DNA of 33,101 nt from Actinomycetota bacterium (GTDB lineage: Bacteria > Actinomycetota > Acidimicrobiia > Acidimicrobiales > CADCSY01): NCBI GenBank assembly GCA_016781135.1, contig JADDQY010000039.1, positions 1 to 33,101 of the forward strand, written 5' to 3'. Below the pieces are notes generated by a model. It worked only from the letters and a program-made list of their open reading frames with translations. It did not search any database and was not told the origin of the DNA. Shown one piece after another: positions 1 to 7,400 of the stretch (its first letter is position 1; each line of letters begins with the position of its first letter). The position numbers and the translations under genes are program-made.

Positions 1-704
1 GGTGGTCCACCAGTCAGCCGCGTCACCAACCTCCCGAGAGAACACATCTAGGCCATGGCACCCATCCTTCACGATGGCATCGAGAGCCACTGCGCCTCGG
101 ATGGCGAAGAGCGATCCCGGGCGTCACGGTCGACGTACTCGCCGTGAGGCTCGATGCCCCGTGCCGTGGCGTCTGACGCGACCGGCCAGGGTCGGAGCGA
201 CCGTGCAGGTCGATCTGGAGTGGCGCGCTCAGGACGCCCCCGACGCTCAGGCCACCATCTGCGGCCTGATGAACACGTTCACAGGAGGGCGGTCTAGAGC
301 AACGCTGCTTCGGCCTTCGCTGTCACCAGGGGAGGAGTCGGCGGCGGTTTCGTCCGAGTCGCCGTGTCTCTCCTGCCGGTCCTCTCAGTCATGCAGGAGC
401 GGGCGGGCGAGCCGACACGAGGCGACACCGGTACCGGCCAGCGTGACCTTACCGGCGGTCACGAGGGGTCGCTGATCGGTACTGGACGGCACCTCACACC
501 CCTCTTGACTTGGACTTTTGCGAAATCGCCCTGGTCAGCGAACCTCGTCGTTCCCCGTCTGCACCAGCGACGTCCTGCTCAACACCGCGCCCCGGTTGTA
601 CGAGCCGTCGACTTGGACCAAACGCCACCTCACCGTGGACCTCATGGACAAGCTCGTTCAGGCCGAAGGCCGGAGCGATCTTCGACCGCATCGGTCAGCC
701 CGAT
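1..704. other. Left-edge region with no supported gene
   Basis: No reading frame here shows the strong third-position GC bias of the rest of the window, and none resembles a family I recognise. Base composition is less GC-rich than in the genes to the right. A short minus-strand frame runs off the left edge (about positions 1-105, reading in part ALDAIVKDGCHGLDVFSREV) and could be the start of a gene outside the window, but it is too short to call. The stretch may hold decayed sequence. I see no tRNA or mobile element in it. Confidence 0.4.
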
Positions 705-1028
705 TCAGGCGGGTAGCCGCACGGAGCGCACCTGTCCTTGCCCTGACTCATAGCCGGGGGATGGAAGACGCCAGCACGTCGCCGACCGCGGGAACAGGTG
801 AACGGCGCAAGGACCGCCACGTGCTGCAAAGCTGCATCCGCCTGCGCGAGCTGAAAGCTGGGCGTTCGCCGTGACCGGGAGAAGGAGCGAACCGAGCCCG
901 ATCTCGATCCGCCGGTCCGCCCGGGTTTCGGACACCTCGCTGGCCCTGACCACGCAGCCCAGCCGAACCGGACCCGGCTTGGTGGGGAAACAGACCAGCA
1001 CCCGGAGAGCGACGCAGGGCGCGGTCAT
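705..1028 (-). pseudogene. Possible remnant or truncated last gene of the hydrogenase operon
   Basis: The ATG at 1028 overlaps the stop of the maturation protease as ATGA, the coupling expected of an operon gene. The first roughly 54 codons (to about 867) have high third-position GC like real genes nearby. After that codon use collapses and the translation becomes rich in Ser, Arg and Cys like non-coding DNA. I read this as the 5' part of a gene cut off by a frameshift or rearrangement near 866. No family is recognised; it is not HypA or HypC by motif. It could also be chance overlap. Confidence 0.3.
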
Positions 1029-1546
1029 CCCAGCTGGAGGAGAAGCTCGTCAACGAGTTTCTGTACGCGGCGCGTGGCGACGGGAACGGCTGCGGCGACG
1101 TGGCGGCTCAGACCTTCCTCGAACTCTTCGCACGTCTCGGGCTGACACCCGACGATCAGGACGTGCTCGGGTAGCACGCCTGCTGCACTGGCGAGGCGAA
1201 GGATTCGCGACGGCTCGGCGAGATGCAGGTCAGCGATCTGTGCCTTCCAGTCCTCCCACGTCGGTTCGGTGACCTCCGCGACCTGCGGAGCCAGGAGCAA
1301 GACTGTCCCCGGGGACGATCCCCCGTCGACGGCGTCGACGATGATCAGAGCGCCGTAGCCGTCCATCAGCTGGTGGATGATCCCCAGGCCCCCGATGCCA
1401 GTCTCGATGAGGTCCGCGCCTGGCGGCAACCGGCCGAGGAGACGGGCGGCGACGGCGAGACCGAAGCCGTCGTCGCCGCGAAGGAGGTTGCCGACACAGG
1501 CGACGAGCACCCGCCGCGGCGGATCAACCAGCGCTGGAGCGACCAA
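1025..1546 (-). CDS. [NiFe]-hydrogenase maturation protease, HyaD/HybD family
   Basis: This endopeptidase removes the C-terminal extension of the hydrogenase large subunit after nickel insertion, closing the active site. The family motifs are present: CVGNLLRGDDGFG (residues 17-29), ETGIGGLG (48-55), IIVDAVDGG (68-76) and a late GCQPET. The three nickel-sensing ligands known from HybD map to Asp26, Asp71 and His108, all intact, so it should be active. At 173 aa it has the usual length. The start is uncertain: TTG at 1546 is the best available and gives a 23-base overlap with the preceding NifU-like gene. As the last clear gene of the operon it presumably processes the large subunit at 3269-5143. 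Confidence 0.9.
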   Translation of the reverse strand: MVAPALVDPPRRVLVACVGNLLRGDDGFGLAVAARLLGRLPPGADLIETGIGGLGIIHQLMDGYGALIIVDAVDGGSSPGTVLLLAPQVAEVTEPTWEDWKAQIADLHLAEPSRILRLASAAGVLPEHVLIVGCQPETCEEFEEGLSRHVAAAVPVATRRVQKLVDELLLQLG

Positions 1547-2147
1547 GTCCGCACGACCCGGTGCCGGGCTGAGAAGAGCTGCCCCGAGCGCGACGGGTCA
1601 CGTGCGACAGCGGTATCACCACCGGCGTCGGCTCCCCTGCTGACCCCGTCCTCGACGGTGGTGGTGAAAGGGTCATCCGAACGAACTCGGGTAGCTCGGC
1701 GCGCAGAACCTCCTCCACCAGCCTGAGCAGCTCTGCGCGCGACTCCGAGGAGCTGTCAGCAGCGCCGGCGAGTCGGATGCTGATGACACCGCCTTCCGCG
1801 GTGACGATCTCGACCCGGCCGCCGTGCGCTTCGACCTCGGGACGGATCTTCGCCACAGCGGCCTGCGCCCGGGATCGCTCGTCGTCATCGCCGTCGGCTC
1901 CGTACAGGTCGAACAGCAGGGCGACGTGGGGATCCGCCAGCGCCTCGTCCCGGAGCGACTGCGCGTCGAGCAAGTCGCCGAGGCGCTGCAGTGCGCCCCG
2001 GTGAAGGACGTCGACGGCGCGCAGCATCCCGATCACGGCCTCCTGGACGTCCTCGTCGGGATGCTTGGCGAACATCTGGAGGAGATCGTCGAGCTGACCC
2101 GCTGCCGCGGCAACCTCGGGAGGCAACCCGCCGGGCTCCGCACTCAC
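1524..2147 (-). CDS. NifU-like C-terminal domain protein without the CxxC cluster motif
   Basis: Residues about 97-160 align with the NifU C-terminal (Nfu) fold: KIRPEVEAHGGRVEIV, then GGVISIRLAGAA, then a helix with LLRLVEEVLRAELPEF. In Nfu proteins GAC-x-x-C holds an assembling Fe-S cluster; here the two Cys positions are Ala130 and Ser133, so it cannot bind a cluster in the usual way. Residues 1-95 are an acidic helical region of unknown type, and the last 45 residues are low complexity. The GTG start overlaps the upstream membrane gene by 4 bases (GTGA). NifU-domain proteins are, as I recall, encoded with group 1h hydrogenases, so a structural or chaperone role in hydrogenase assembly is inferred. 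Confidence 0.75.
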   Translation of the reverse strand: MSAEPGGLPPEVAAAAGQLDDLLQMFAKHPDEDVQEAVIGMLRAVDVLHRGALQRLGDLLDAQSLRDEALADPHVALLFDLYGADGDDDERSRAQAAVAKIRPEVEAHGGRVEIVTAEGGVISIRLAGAADSSSESRAELLRLVEEVLRAELPEFVRMTLSPPPSRTGSAGEPTPVVIPLSHVTRRARGSSSQPGTGSCGLGRSSAG

Positions 2148-2710
2148 GGCGATTCACCACTGCCGTGCGACCACCAGCCCCAACCGACGGCGTCGAGCGG
2201 CTGGAGCCCCCGCGCCATCCCCGCCACCAGCGCACAGCTCAGCGAGTAGAGCTGGGTCCCGAGCAGCAGCTGTAGCGGTCCGGACGCGCCGAGAGCCAGT
2301 GCGAACGGCCCAGGCTCGGAGAAGCCGACGTCCGGGGTCTTTGCGAGGAGGCCGAGGAGCGGCAGCAGGATGCCGGTGACGACCGACAAGACGAGCCCCC
2401 ACAGTGCTCCCTTGACGAGCGCGCCGCGGAAGGTGAAGCGGTCTCCCGGCGTCAGGGGCCACAGCAGGGCCAGCGGGAGGGGCAGGACGAACACGCCGGC
2501 GACCACGAACAGCGCGTGGCCCACATCGAAGACCGTGCTGGGGTTGCTGGAGAGCACCGCGCCGAGCAGAACCGGCAGGTCGACGACCGTGACCCCGAGC
2601 GCGGCAGCGAGCCGCAGCAGCACCGTCAGGAGCACCGTGCCGACCAACCCGCCGAGCAGGGCCAGCGGGAACAGGGCCGGATGGGGCTTGTACAGCAGCG
2701 GAGCGTCCAT
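2144..2710 (-). CDS. Four-helix integral membrane protein of the hydrogenase operon
   Basis: A 188-aa protein with about four hydrophobic segments (roughly residues 12-38, 62-85, 98-122 and 140-168) and no cofactor motif I can see. The segment ALLGGLVGTVLLTVLLRLA followed by a VDLPVLLGAVL motif recalls an actinobacterial DUF family of small membrane proteins (DUF6789-like, from memory). A GAGGAG ribosome binding site lies just before the ATG. It sits between the degenerate HyaD-like gene and the NifU-like gene, overlapping the latter, so it is cotranscribed with the hydrogenase. It could help dock the enzyme to the membrane; function unknown. The membrane protein at 9756-10253 has a similar layout. 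Confidence 0.75.
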   Translation of the reverse strand: MDAPLLYKPHPALFPLALLGGLVGTVLLTVLLRLAAALGVTVVDLPVLLGAVLSSNPSTVFDVGHALFVVAGVFVLPLPLALLWPLTPGDRFTFRGALVKGALWGLVLSVVTGILLPLLGLLAKTPDVGFSEPGPFALALGASGPLQLLLGTQLYSLSCALVAGMARGLQPLDAVGWGWWSHGSGESP

Positions 2711-2725
2711 GGTCTGTCTCCTCGA

Positions 2726-3259
2726 TCAGGCGCTCGGTGCGTCGGTCTTGGCCAGGGCTTCCTGGCGCACCAGGTCGATCGCCTCGGGAAGGAGTGCCTG
2801 CACCTCGACGCTGAGCTCGTCCCCGGTCGTGCCCGGATGAGGTTCGAGCTCGATGGCCACGACGTCGTCGGGGAGGACGCCGAAGTGGCGGCCGATGACC
2901 AGTAGGTGGTCGACGTCGATCACACCGGCGCCGGCCTCGTACATGCGCGCCTGGACCTCCTCGGTGTCGGGCGTCGCCACTTCGCACCGGCGCCGGTACA
3001 GCCGTCCGGGCTCGCGACCCCGCTCGGTCACGGCGATGAGGATGACGCGTTCGTAGGGCGGGTCGGCGTCGGCGAGGTCGAGCACCACATGCAGCGCGCC
3101 GTAGCCGAGGTCCTCGACGTCGACACCTGTCGGCCAGTCGAGCCGGGCCAGCTCATCGCTGGCAAGGACCCCGAACGATCCGTCCCCGAACCATCGATAG
3201 CCGATGCCGCCGATGAGAACACGCCCCACCATCAGCTCACTGCGCTGACCGGCGGTCAC
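2726..3259 (-). CDS. Degenerate HyaD/HybD-like protein, probably not a protease
   Basis: The fold signature of hydrogenase maturation proteases is clear: VLIGGIGYRWFGDGSFG (14-30), VDVEDLGYGALHVVLDL (46-62), YERVILIAVTERG (69-81) and DVDHLL (116-121). Key positions differ from the family. The GxGN Asn is Tyr21, the first acidic nickel ligand position is Gly27, and the second (the Asp of VDAV) is Ala76; only His118 remains. It therefore probably cannot sense nickel or cleave. The GTG start follows the large-subunit stop by 9 bases. An intact paralogue lies at the end of the same operon. It may act as a chaperone or scaffold for the large subunit, which is inference. Confidence 0.75.
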   Translation of the reverse strand: MTAGQRSELMVGRVLIGGIGYRWFGDGSFGVLASDELARLDWPTGVDVEDLGYGALHVVLDLADADPPYERVILIAVTERGREPGRLYRRRCEVATPDTEEVQARMYEAGAGVIDVDHLLVIGRHFGVLPDDVVAIELEPHPGTTGDELSVEVQALLPEAIDLVRQEALAKTDAPSA

Positions 3260-3268
3260 AGGCTCCGC

Positions 3269-5143
3269 TCATGCCGCCCCGCAGGCGCACGTGGTCACAT
3301 CCTGGACGATCATGTTGCGGCCGTTGGCGATGTGGACGCTGCAGGGCATACACGGGTCGAAGGAGCGGATGGCGCGGAAGATGTCGATCCCGGTGAACGT
3401 CTCTGCCGAGTCGAACTCCTCGAGAATCGGGGTGTTCATCACCGCTTCCTCGTAGGGCCCCGGCTGCCCGAAGGGGTCCATCGGTGAGGCGTTGAAGGTG
3501 GAGGGCGTCACGATCTGGTAGTTGGTGAGCACGCCTTTGTCCATGGTGAGGTGGTGGGTGAGGAAGCCCCGCCCGGCCCCCCAGAACCCGACGCCCACGC
3601 GCTCGTTGCGAGGGATCCTGAACTCGGTCATCGTGGCGACCTTGTTCTCGCCCTGGCCCATGAGGTCGAAGGCGATCTGGACGTTCTCGTAGGCGACCAT
3701 CAGGGAGTAGACGATGTGGTAGGCGCGGGCGCGGTTGCGCTCGAAGGCGTTCCACGTCTCGGGGATCTTCCACTCGAACTCCATGGCCGGCAGCGCCGCG
3801 GTCTGGGGGGCGTCGATCTTCACGCTGGTGCCGGTGGCCTCGAGGAAGCGGGTGTGCGGCATCTTGCCGGCGGCCGCGGTCGCCCAGAGGCGGGCGTACG
3901 GACCGCACTCGACCACCTGACGGTCCCAGCGCGCCGCCGTGCTCCAGGTGTAGCGGTCCTTCCAGTTGCGCTGGTCGGGGCGGGGCTTGGTCTCCTTGTT
4001 CCAGGGGTGGTTCGGAGAGATCGGGTTCCCGGCCGGGTCCGTGCGATACGGCATCCCCTCGTTCTCCCACCCCTCGTAGAAGGAGTGCTCGACGAACTCC
4101 TCCATCCCCATGTTGATGTGGTGCAGGTTGGTGGTGATGAGCCGGCCGTCCATGATCACGCCGGGCGTCGTCCACCGGCGCTCGCCCCACTCCGGCGCTC
4201 CGGCGTAGGTGCCGTCGTAGGCGTAGGGGTCGTCCCACATCCCGTTGTCGATCATGTGCTTCGGGCGGGTGCCCACTTGGCGGTACCGAGGGTCGGCGTC
4301 ATAGAAGAACTCGGTGATGTCGTCCCAGATGAAGACTCCGCGCTTGGCGTAGTCGAGCGTGCGCACGATCCGCAGCTGCGTCTCGTTGAGCACCTGCAGC
4401 GAGACCGTGGTCGACAGGCCACCGGGGACGACGGTCTGGGGGTGCGGGTACTTGCCGTAGAGGATGGAGTAGGCCTCCTTTGGCGGCCGGGTCATCCGCA
4501 GACCCTCGAGGTAGAGCTTGCCCGTCAGCGGGTTGAACGCCGTCATCAGGTCAGCCATGGTGCGGAAGCCGTGGACGTCGGCGTGGCGCGTCTCGGTCTT
4601 CTTCGCCCGCTCCCACAGCGAAGGGTTGGTGCGCTCGACGACCACCTGGGAGAAGTCGGGCCCGGCGAGCAGATAGAGGTGGACGGGGTTGTCGATCTGG
4701 AAGTCGAGGCCGAGCTGGATGTTGCGCAGGGCAAGGCCCATGGGCGGCACGCCGATGCCGAACGCCATCTCCATCGCCAGCGACGAGGCGACAGAGTGGA
4801 CCCCGCCGCAGACCCCGCACACCCGGCTGGAGATGAACATGGCGTCACGCGGGTCGCGGCCTTTGAGGATGACCTCGTACCCGCGAAAGAGCGTGCCGAT
4901 CGTGTGCGCCTCGTGGACCCTGCCCTGCTCGAGGTCGACGACGCAGTGGAAGCCCAGCGCGCCGGCGACCCGGGTCACCGGATCCAGGTTGACGTCCTTG
5001 ACGTGGCCGTTGCTGGCCAGGAGCTTCTCGACCTTCGAGCGGTCGATGTCACGGGTCTGGTACGCGTAGGTGTCGCCGATCCCATCCTTCAGCCGGGCGT
5101 TGCCCTGGGCGTCGAACTCGACCGGCAAGTTCTGAAAGCACAT
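3269..5143 (-). CDS. hhyL: [NiFe]-hydrogenase large subunit, group 1h/5-like
   Basis: Catalytic subunit that oxidises H2 at a Ni-Fe(CN)2CO centre. The four Ni/Fe ligands are present: RVCGVCGGVH gives Cys109 and Cys112, and DPCMPCSVH gives Cys598 and Cys601, with His604 as the expected cleavage boundary. Twenty residues follow His604, so a processing peptide is present; it contains two further Cys (CAC near 619-621). At 624 aa it is long for group 1, with an internal segment around 280-400 rich in Trp, Tyr and Pro. The L1 motif differs from the ICGICGDNH of Huc/AH-type enzymes as I recall them, so this may be a sister clade (1l or unnamed). The ATG follows the small-subunit stop by 6 bases, with CAGGAG as ribosome binding site. 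No Tat signal accompanies either subunit, so the enzyme should stay in the cytoplasm. Confidence 0.93.
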   Translation of the reverse strand: MCFQNLPVEFDAQGNARLKDGIGDTYAYQTRDIDRSKVEKLLASNGHVKDVNLDPVTRVAGALGFHCVVDLEQGRVHEAHTIGTLFRGYEVILKGRDPRDAMFISSRVCGVCGGVHSVASSLAMEMAFGIGVPPMGLALRNIQLGLDFQIDNPVHLYLLAGPDFSQVVVERTNPSLWERAKKTETRHADVHGFRTMADLMTAFNPLTGKLYLEGLRMTRPPKEAYSILYGKYPHPQTVVPGGLSTTVSLQVLNETQLRIVRTLDYAKRGVFIWDDITEFFYDADPRYRQVGTRPKHMIDNGMWDDPYAYDGTYAGAPEWGERRWTTPGVIMDGRLITTNLHHINMGMEEFVEHSFYEGWENEGMPYRTDPAGNPISPNHPWNKETKPRPDQRNWKDRYTWSTAARWDRQVVECGPYARLWATAAAGKMPHTRFLEATGTSVKIDAPQTAALPAMEFEWKIPETWNAFERNRARAYHIVYSLMVAYENVQIAFDLMGQGENKVATMTEFRIPRNERVGVGFWGAGRGFLTHHLTMDKGVLTNYQIVTPSTFNASPMDPFGQPGPYEEAVMNTPILEEFDSAETFTGIDIFRAIRSFDPCMPCSVHIANGRNMIVQDVTTCACGAA

Positions 5144-5149
5144 CGGCCG

Positions 5150-6607
5150 TTACTCCTGGTCGCCTTGTAGGGGGGTCTCGAAGCCGTCGGCCTGGGGCGA
5201 CAGCCCCAGCCGCTGGTACGTCCCCCGCTTGCGGGCCTCCTCGGCCCTGCGGTCGGGCAGCAGCTGGGCGTACTCCTTGCCGTAGGCCGCCTTCGGCGGC
5301 ACCATGTAGCCGCTGGCGTACTTCTCCTCGTCCTTCTCGTTGCGCCCGGGGAGCTCGGAGCGGAAGTACTGGATGCGCGCATAGAAGTACTCGAACGTGC
5401 GGTGGAAGATGGTGACGTTGTCGTATTCCGGGGCCCAGCCGCTGGGGACGGTGTCGCGCCAGCGCGGCTCGCGGTTGCGCTCGAGTTGGGTGACCCGGCG
5501 CAATGGCTTGCTCAGCGCCCCGTGCATGCGCGAGAGCGTCGTTGCCGGCGTGGTCATCGGGGGTCGCTTGTAGAACGGGGTGAACTTGTCGGGGAAGCCG
5601 GGCGACATGCAGCCGATGCACGGGCCCCCGGCCACCATGCAGCCGCCCTTGCCGTTGATGAAGCCGCGTTCGGTGATGTGGCAGTTGACCACCGGGCCCC
5701 AGCAGCCGATCTCGGCGAGGCACTCCTTGCCCCCGAACTCGCGGGCGAAGTTGCCCTCCTCGTACCAGGCCCCACGCGGGCAACGCAGGTGCACGGTGTC
5801 GCCGAACTGCCATGCCGGGCGCCCGAGCTCGTCGAAGTCGGGCAGCGGGCCCTGACCGTTCATGTACTTGAGCAGCAGGGTGACCGTCTCGGTGAAGTCA
5901 TCCCCGATGGGCGGGCACCCCGGGACGTTGACGACGGGCAGTCCGAGCGCGCTGCGGTAGTCCTTGCCCAGGAAGTCCATCATGCTCATGGCGCCGGTCG
6001 GATTCCCCAGCGACGCCGGGATGCCGCCCCAAGTCGCGCACGTTCCTATGGCAATCGTCACCGCCGCCCTCGGGGCGAGGCGGCGCACCCACTCCGGGGT
6101 CGAGCGCCGCTGGCGCTGGTCGGCGGGGGCGAAGGTGGGCAAGGACCCCTTGGCGGCGAAGGGCTCGGCCCCGACGGTGAGGTTCTCGTCGGTGATGGAG
6201 CCCTCGTAGACGATGATGAAGGGAGCGTCGAGGGCACCAGCGTCGGCCTGCTCCAGGTAATAGGTGAAATGGTCGCCGGACTCCATCTGGAACTCGTAGT
6301 GGTGCAGGACCATCACCGGGACGCCGGGCAGCGAGCCGGTCAGCAGCTCCTCGATCGACGGCTCGGTGGCGCCGATGGTGGACACGCTGCAGCCGTCACA
6401 GGCCATCCCGGGCAACCAGAACACGTAGACCTTCTTGAGCGGGCCCAACGTGTCCATGCGCCCGCCGGTCTCGAGCAGGCGCTGGTGGAGCTCGGCGCTG
6501 TGGGCACCGGCGACGTTGCCGACCTGGTCGGGCAGCGAACGGCTGACCTCGTCCTCCAGCGGCAGGTCGACCCGCGCCTGCATCGGGACCGAGGTCAGGT
6601 TGTCCAT
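5150..6607 (-). CDS. hhyS: [NiFe]-hydrogenase small subunit, group 1h/5-like with C-terminal extension
   Basis: Electron-transfer subunit with three Fe-S clusters. Candidate ligands are: proximal Cys70, Cys73, Cys190 and Cys231; distal His273, Cys276, Cys296 and Cys302; medial Cys309, Cys330 and Cys333. Segments such as TEPSIEELLTGSLPG, GTCATWGG, GNPTGAM and CWGPVVNC match group 1h/5 proteins. Those have Asp at the Cys73 position as I recall, so a four-Cys proximal cluster here is unusual. There is no Tat signal; the first 50 residues are acidic. About 140 residues follow the last Fe-S segment, soluble and rich in Tyr and charge, with no membrane helix. The ribosome binding site GAGGAGAG precedes the ATG, which overlaps the end of the upstream small membrane gene by 13 bases. 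Confidence 0.93.
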   Translation of the reverse strand: MDNLTSVPMQARVDLPLEDEVSRSLPDQVGNVAGAHSAELHQRLLETGGRMDTLGPLKKVYVFWLPGMACDGCSVSTIGATEPSIEELLTGSLPGVPVMVLHHYEFQMESGDHFTYYLEQADAGALDAPFIIVYEGSITDENLTVGAEPFAAKGSLPTFAPADQRQRRSTPEWVRRLAPRAAVTIAIGTCATWGGIPASLGNPTGAMSMMDFLGKDYRSALGLPVVNVPGCPPIGDDFTETVTLLLKYMNGQGPLPDFDELGRPAWQFGDTVHLRCPRGAWYEEGNFAREFGGKECLAEIGCWGPVVNCHITERGFINGKGGCMVAGGPCIGCMSPGFPDKFTPFYKRPPMTTPATTLSRMHGALSKPLRRVTQLERNREPRWRDTVPSGWAPEYDNVTIFHRTFEYFYARIQYFRSELPGRNEKDEEKYASGYMVPPKAAYGKEYAQLLPDRRAEEARKRGTYQRLGLSPQADGFETPLQGDQE

Positions 6608-6876
6608 GTGCTCTCCTCGCCGTCTGGTCGGTCTGGCCGTGTTCGAGGTGCGGCGTCCAGTGCATCGATCGTTTCACGGAGGGATGCGGTCAGGACGGCG
6701 GCCCTCACGTGCAGGTCCCTGGTCTGGTGCTCGACGGTGCGCAGCCCCACCGTCGTCTTCTCGAACCAGTGACGGATGCTCTGTAGCGACTTCACCATGA
6801 GGAAGAGCCCGACGAGGACGACCCCGAGCAGCGCCCAGGCAACGAGCACCGACAGGATCGTGAGCATGGTGGTCAC
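6595..6876 (-). CDS. Small single-pass membrane protein 4 of hydrogenase operon
   Basis: A 93-aa protein with one N-terminal transmembrane segment (about 5-28, WALLGVVLVGLFLMV) followed by an amphipathic helical stretch (30-72) and a charged tail. It starts by ATGA overlap with the preceding small gene and ends inside the start of the hydrogenase small subunit, so translation is probably coupled to it. No family is recognised. With the three upstream genes it forms a set of same-layout proteins, suggesting membrane anchors or a scaffold for the soluble hydrogenase (inference). Confidence 0.75.
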   Translation of the reverse strand: MTTMLTILSVLVAWALLGVVLVGLFLMVKSLQSIRHWFEKTTVGLRTVEHQTRDLHVRAAVLTASLRETIDALDAAPRTRPDRPDGEESTWTT

Positions 6877-7163
6877 GAGAACCGTCCGCCGATCCCCGGT
6901 GACACCGAGCTCGTGCTCGGTCGCGCCACAGCGGCACTGCGGGGCAACTGGCGGACGGCCTCGGGCAGCTGTGCGGCTAGGAGCTCGAGCTCGGCAAACG
7001 CGTCGTCGGACAGGTTGTCCGCCAAGTGGACCGCAGCGTCACGTGACATCTGCGCGAGCCTACGCACCTGCTTCAGCACCCGCAGCACCAGGAAGACGAA
7101 CTTCATGACGAGAAGGAGGAGGAGCCAGGACACGAGCAGCCCGACCCACGCGAAGACCTCCAA
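6873..7163 (-). CDS. Small single-pass membrane protein 3 of hydrogenase operon
   Basis: A 96-aa protein with a strong N-terminal membrane helix (about 4-28, including LLVSWLLLLLVMKFVFLVL), then an amphipathic segment with basic residues (30-72, KQVRRLAQMSRDAAVHLADN) and a Ser/Pro-rich tail. The basic residues after the helix suggest the C-terminal part is cytoplasmic. The ATGA overlap at its 3' end ties it to the next gene. No family is recognised; it has the same layout as its three neighbours. Confidence 0.75.
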   Translation of the reverse strand: MEVFAWVGLLVSWLLLLLVMKFVFLVLRVLKQVRRLAQMSRDAAVHLADNLSDDAFAELELLAAQLPEAVRQLPRSAAVARPSTSSVSPGIGGRFS

Positions 7164-7174
7164 CGCTGCTCTCG

Positions 7175-7399
7175 CTACGTCTCGGCGGTCGCCAGCTCGC
7201 CTGCAGCCGCCTCGGTCGCGCCCTGCAGGCGCTGCAGCCGGTCGGCCAGGCGACTGGCTCCCTCGTCGATGACCTCCAGCGCGGCCGAGGTCTGGGCCAT
7301 GAAGGCCCGCGTCTGCATCACGAACACCAGCACCGCCACGAGAGCGGTGACCAGGATCAGAGCGAGGAGAGCCGCCGTCAGCGCGGCCAAGATCAGCAC
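7175..7399 (-). CDS. Small single-pass membrane protein 2 of hydrogenase operon
   Basis: A 74-aa protein that opens directly into a membrane helix (2-28, LILAALTAALLALILVTALV) and continues as a likely coiled coil (34-72, rich in Ala, Leu, Glu and Arg). The GTG start at 7399 lies one base after the stop of the previous gene; no upstream start is compatible with that gene. The next gene starts 11 bases after its stop. No homologue is recognised. Confidence 0.65.
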   Translation of the reverse strand: MLILAALTAALLALILVTALVAVLVFVMQTRAFMAQTSAALEVIDEGASRLADRLQRLQGATEAAAGELATAET

Positions 7400-7400
7400 G

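Noticed and set aside
1..704. Short frames on both strands at the left edge as genes
   Set aside because: Weak third-position bias, no homology recognised, no ribosome binding sites; described only as non-coding or possibly decayed.
3551..5170. Long plus-strand open frame (539 codons) opposite the hydrogenase large subunit
   Set aside because: Exactly antisense to a clear gene; composition (rich in Val, Arg, His, Gly) is the usual mirror of high-GC coding DNA. No motif.
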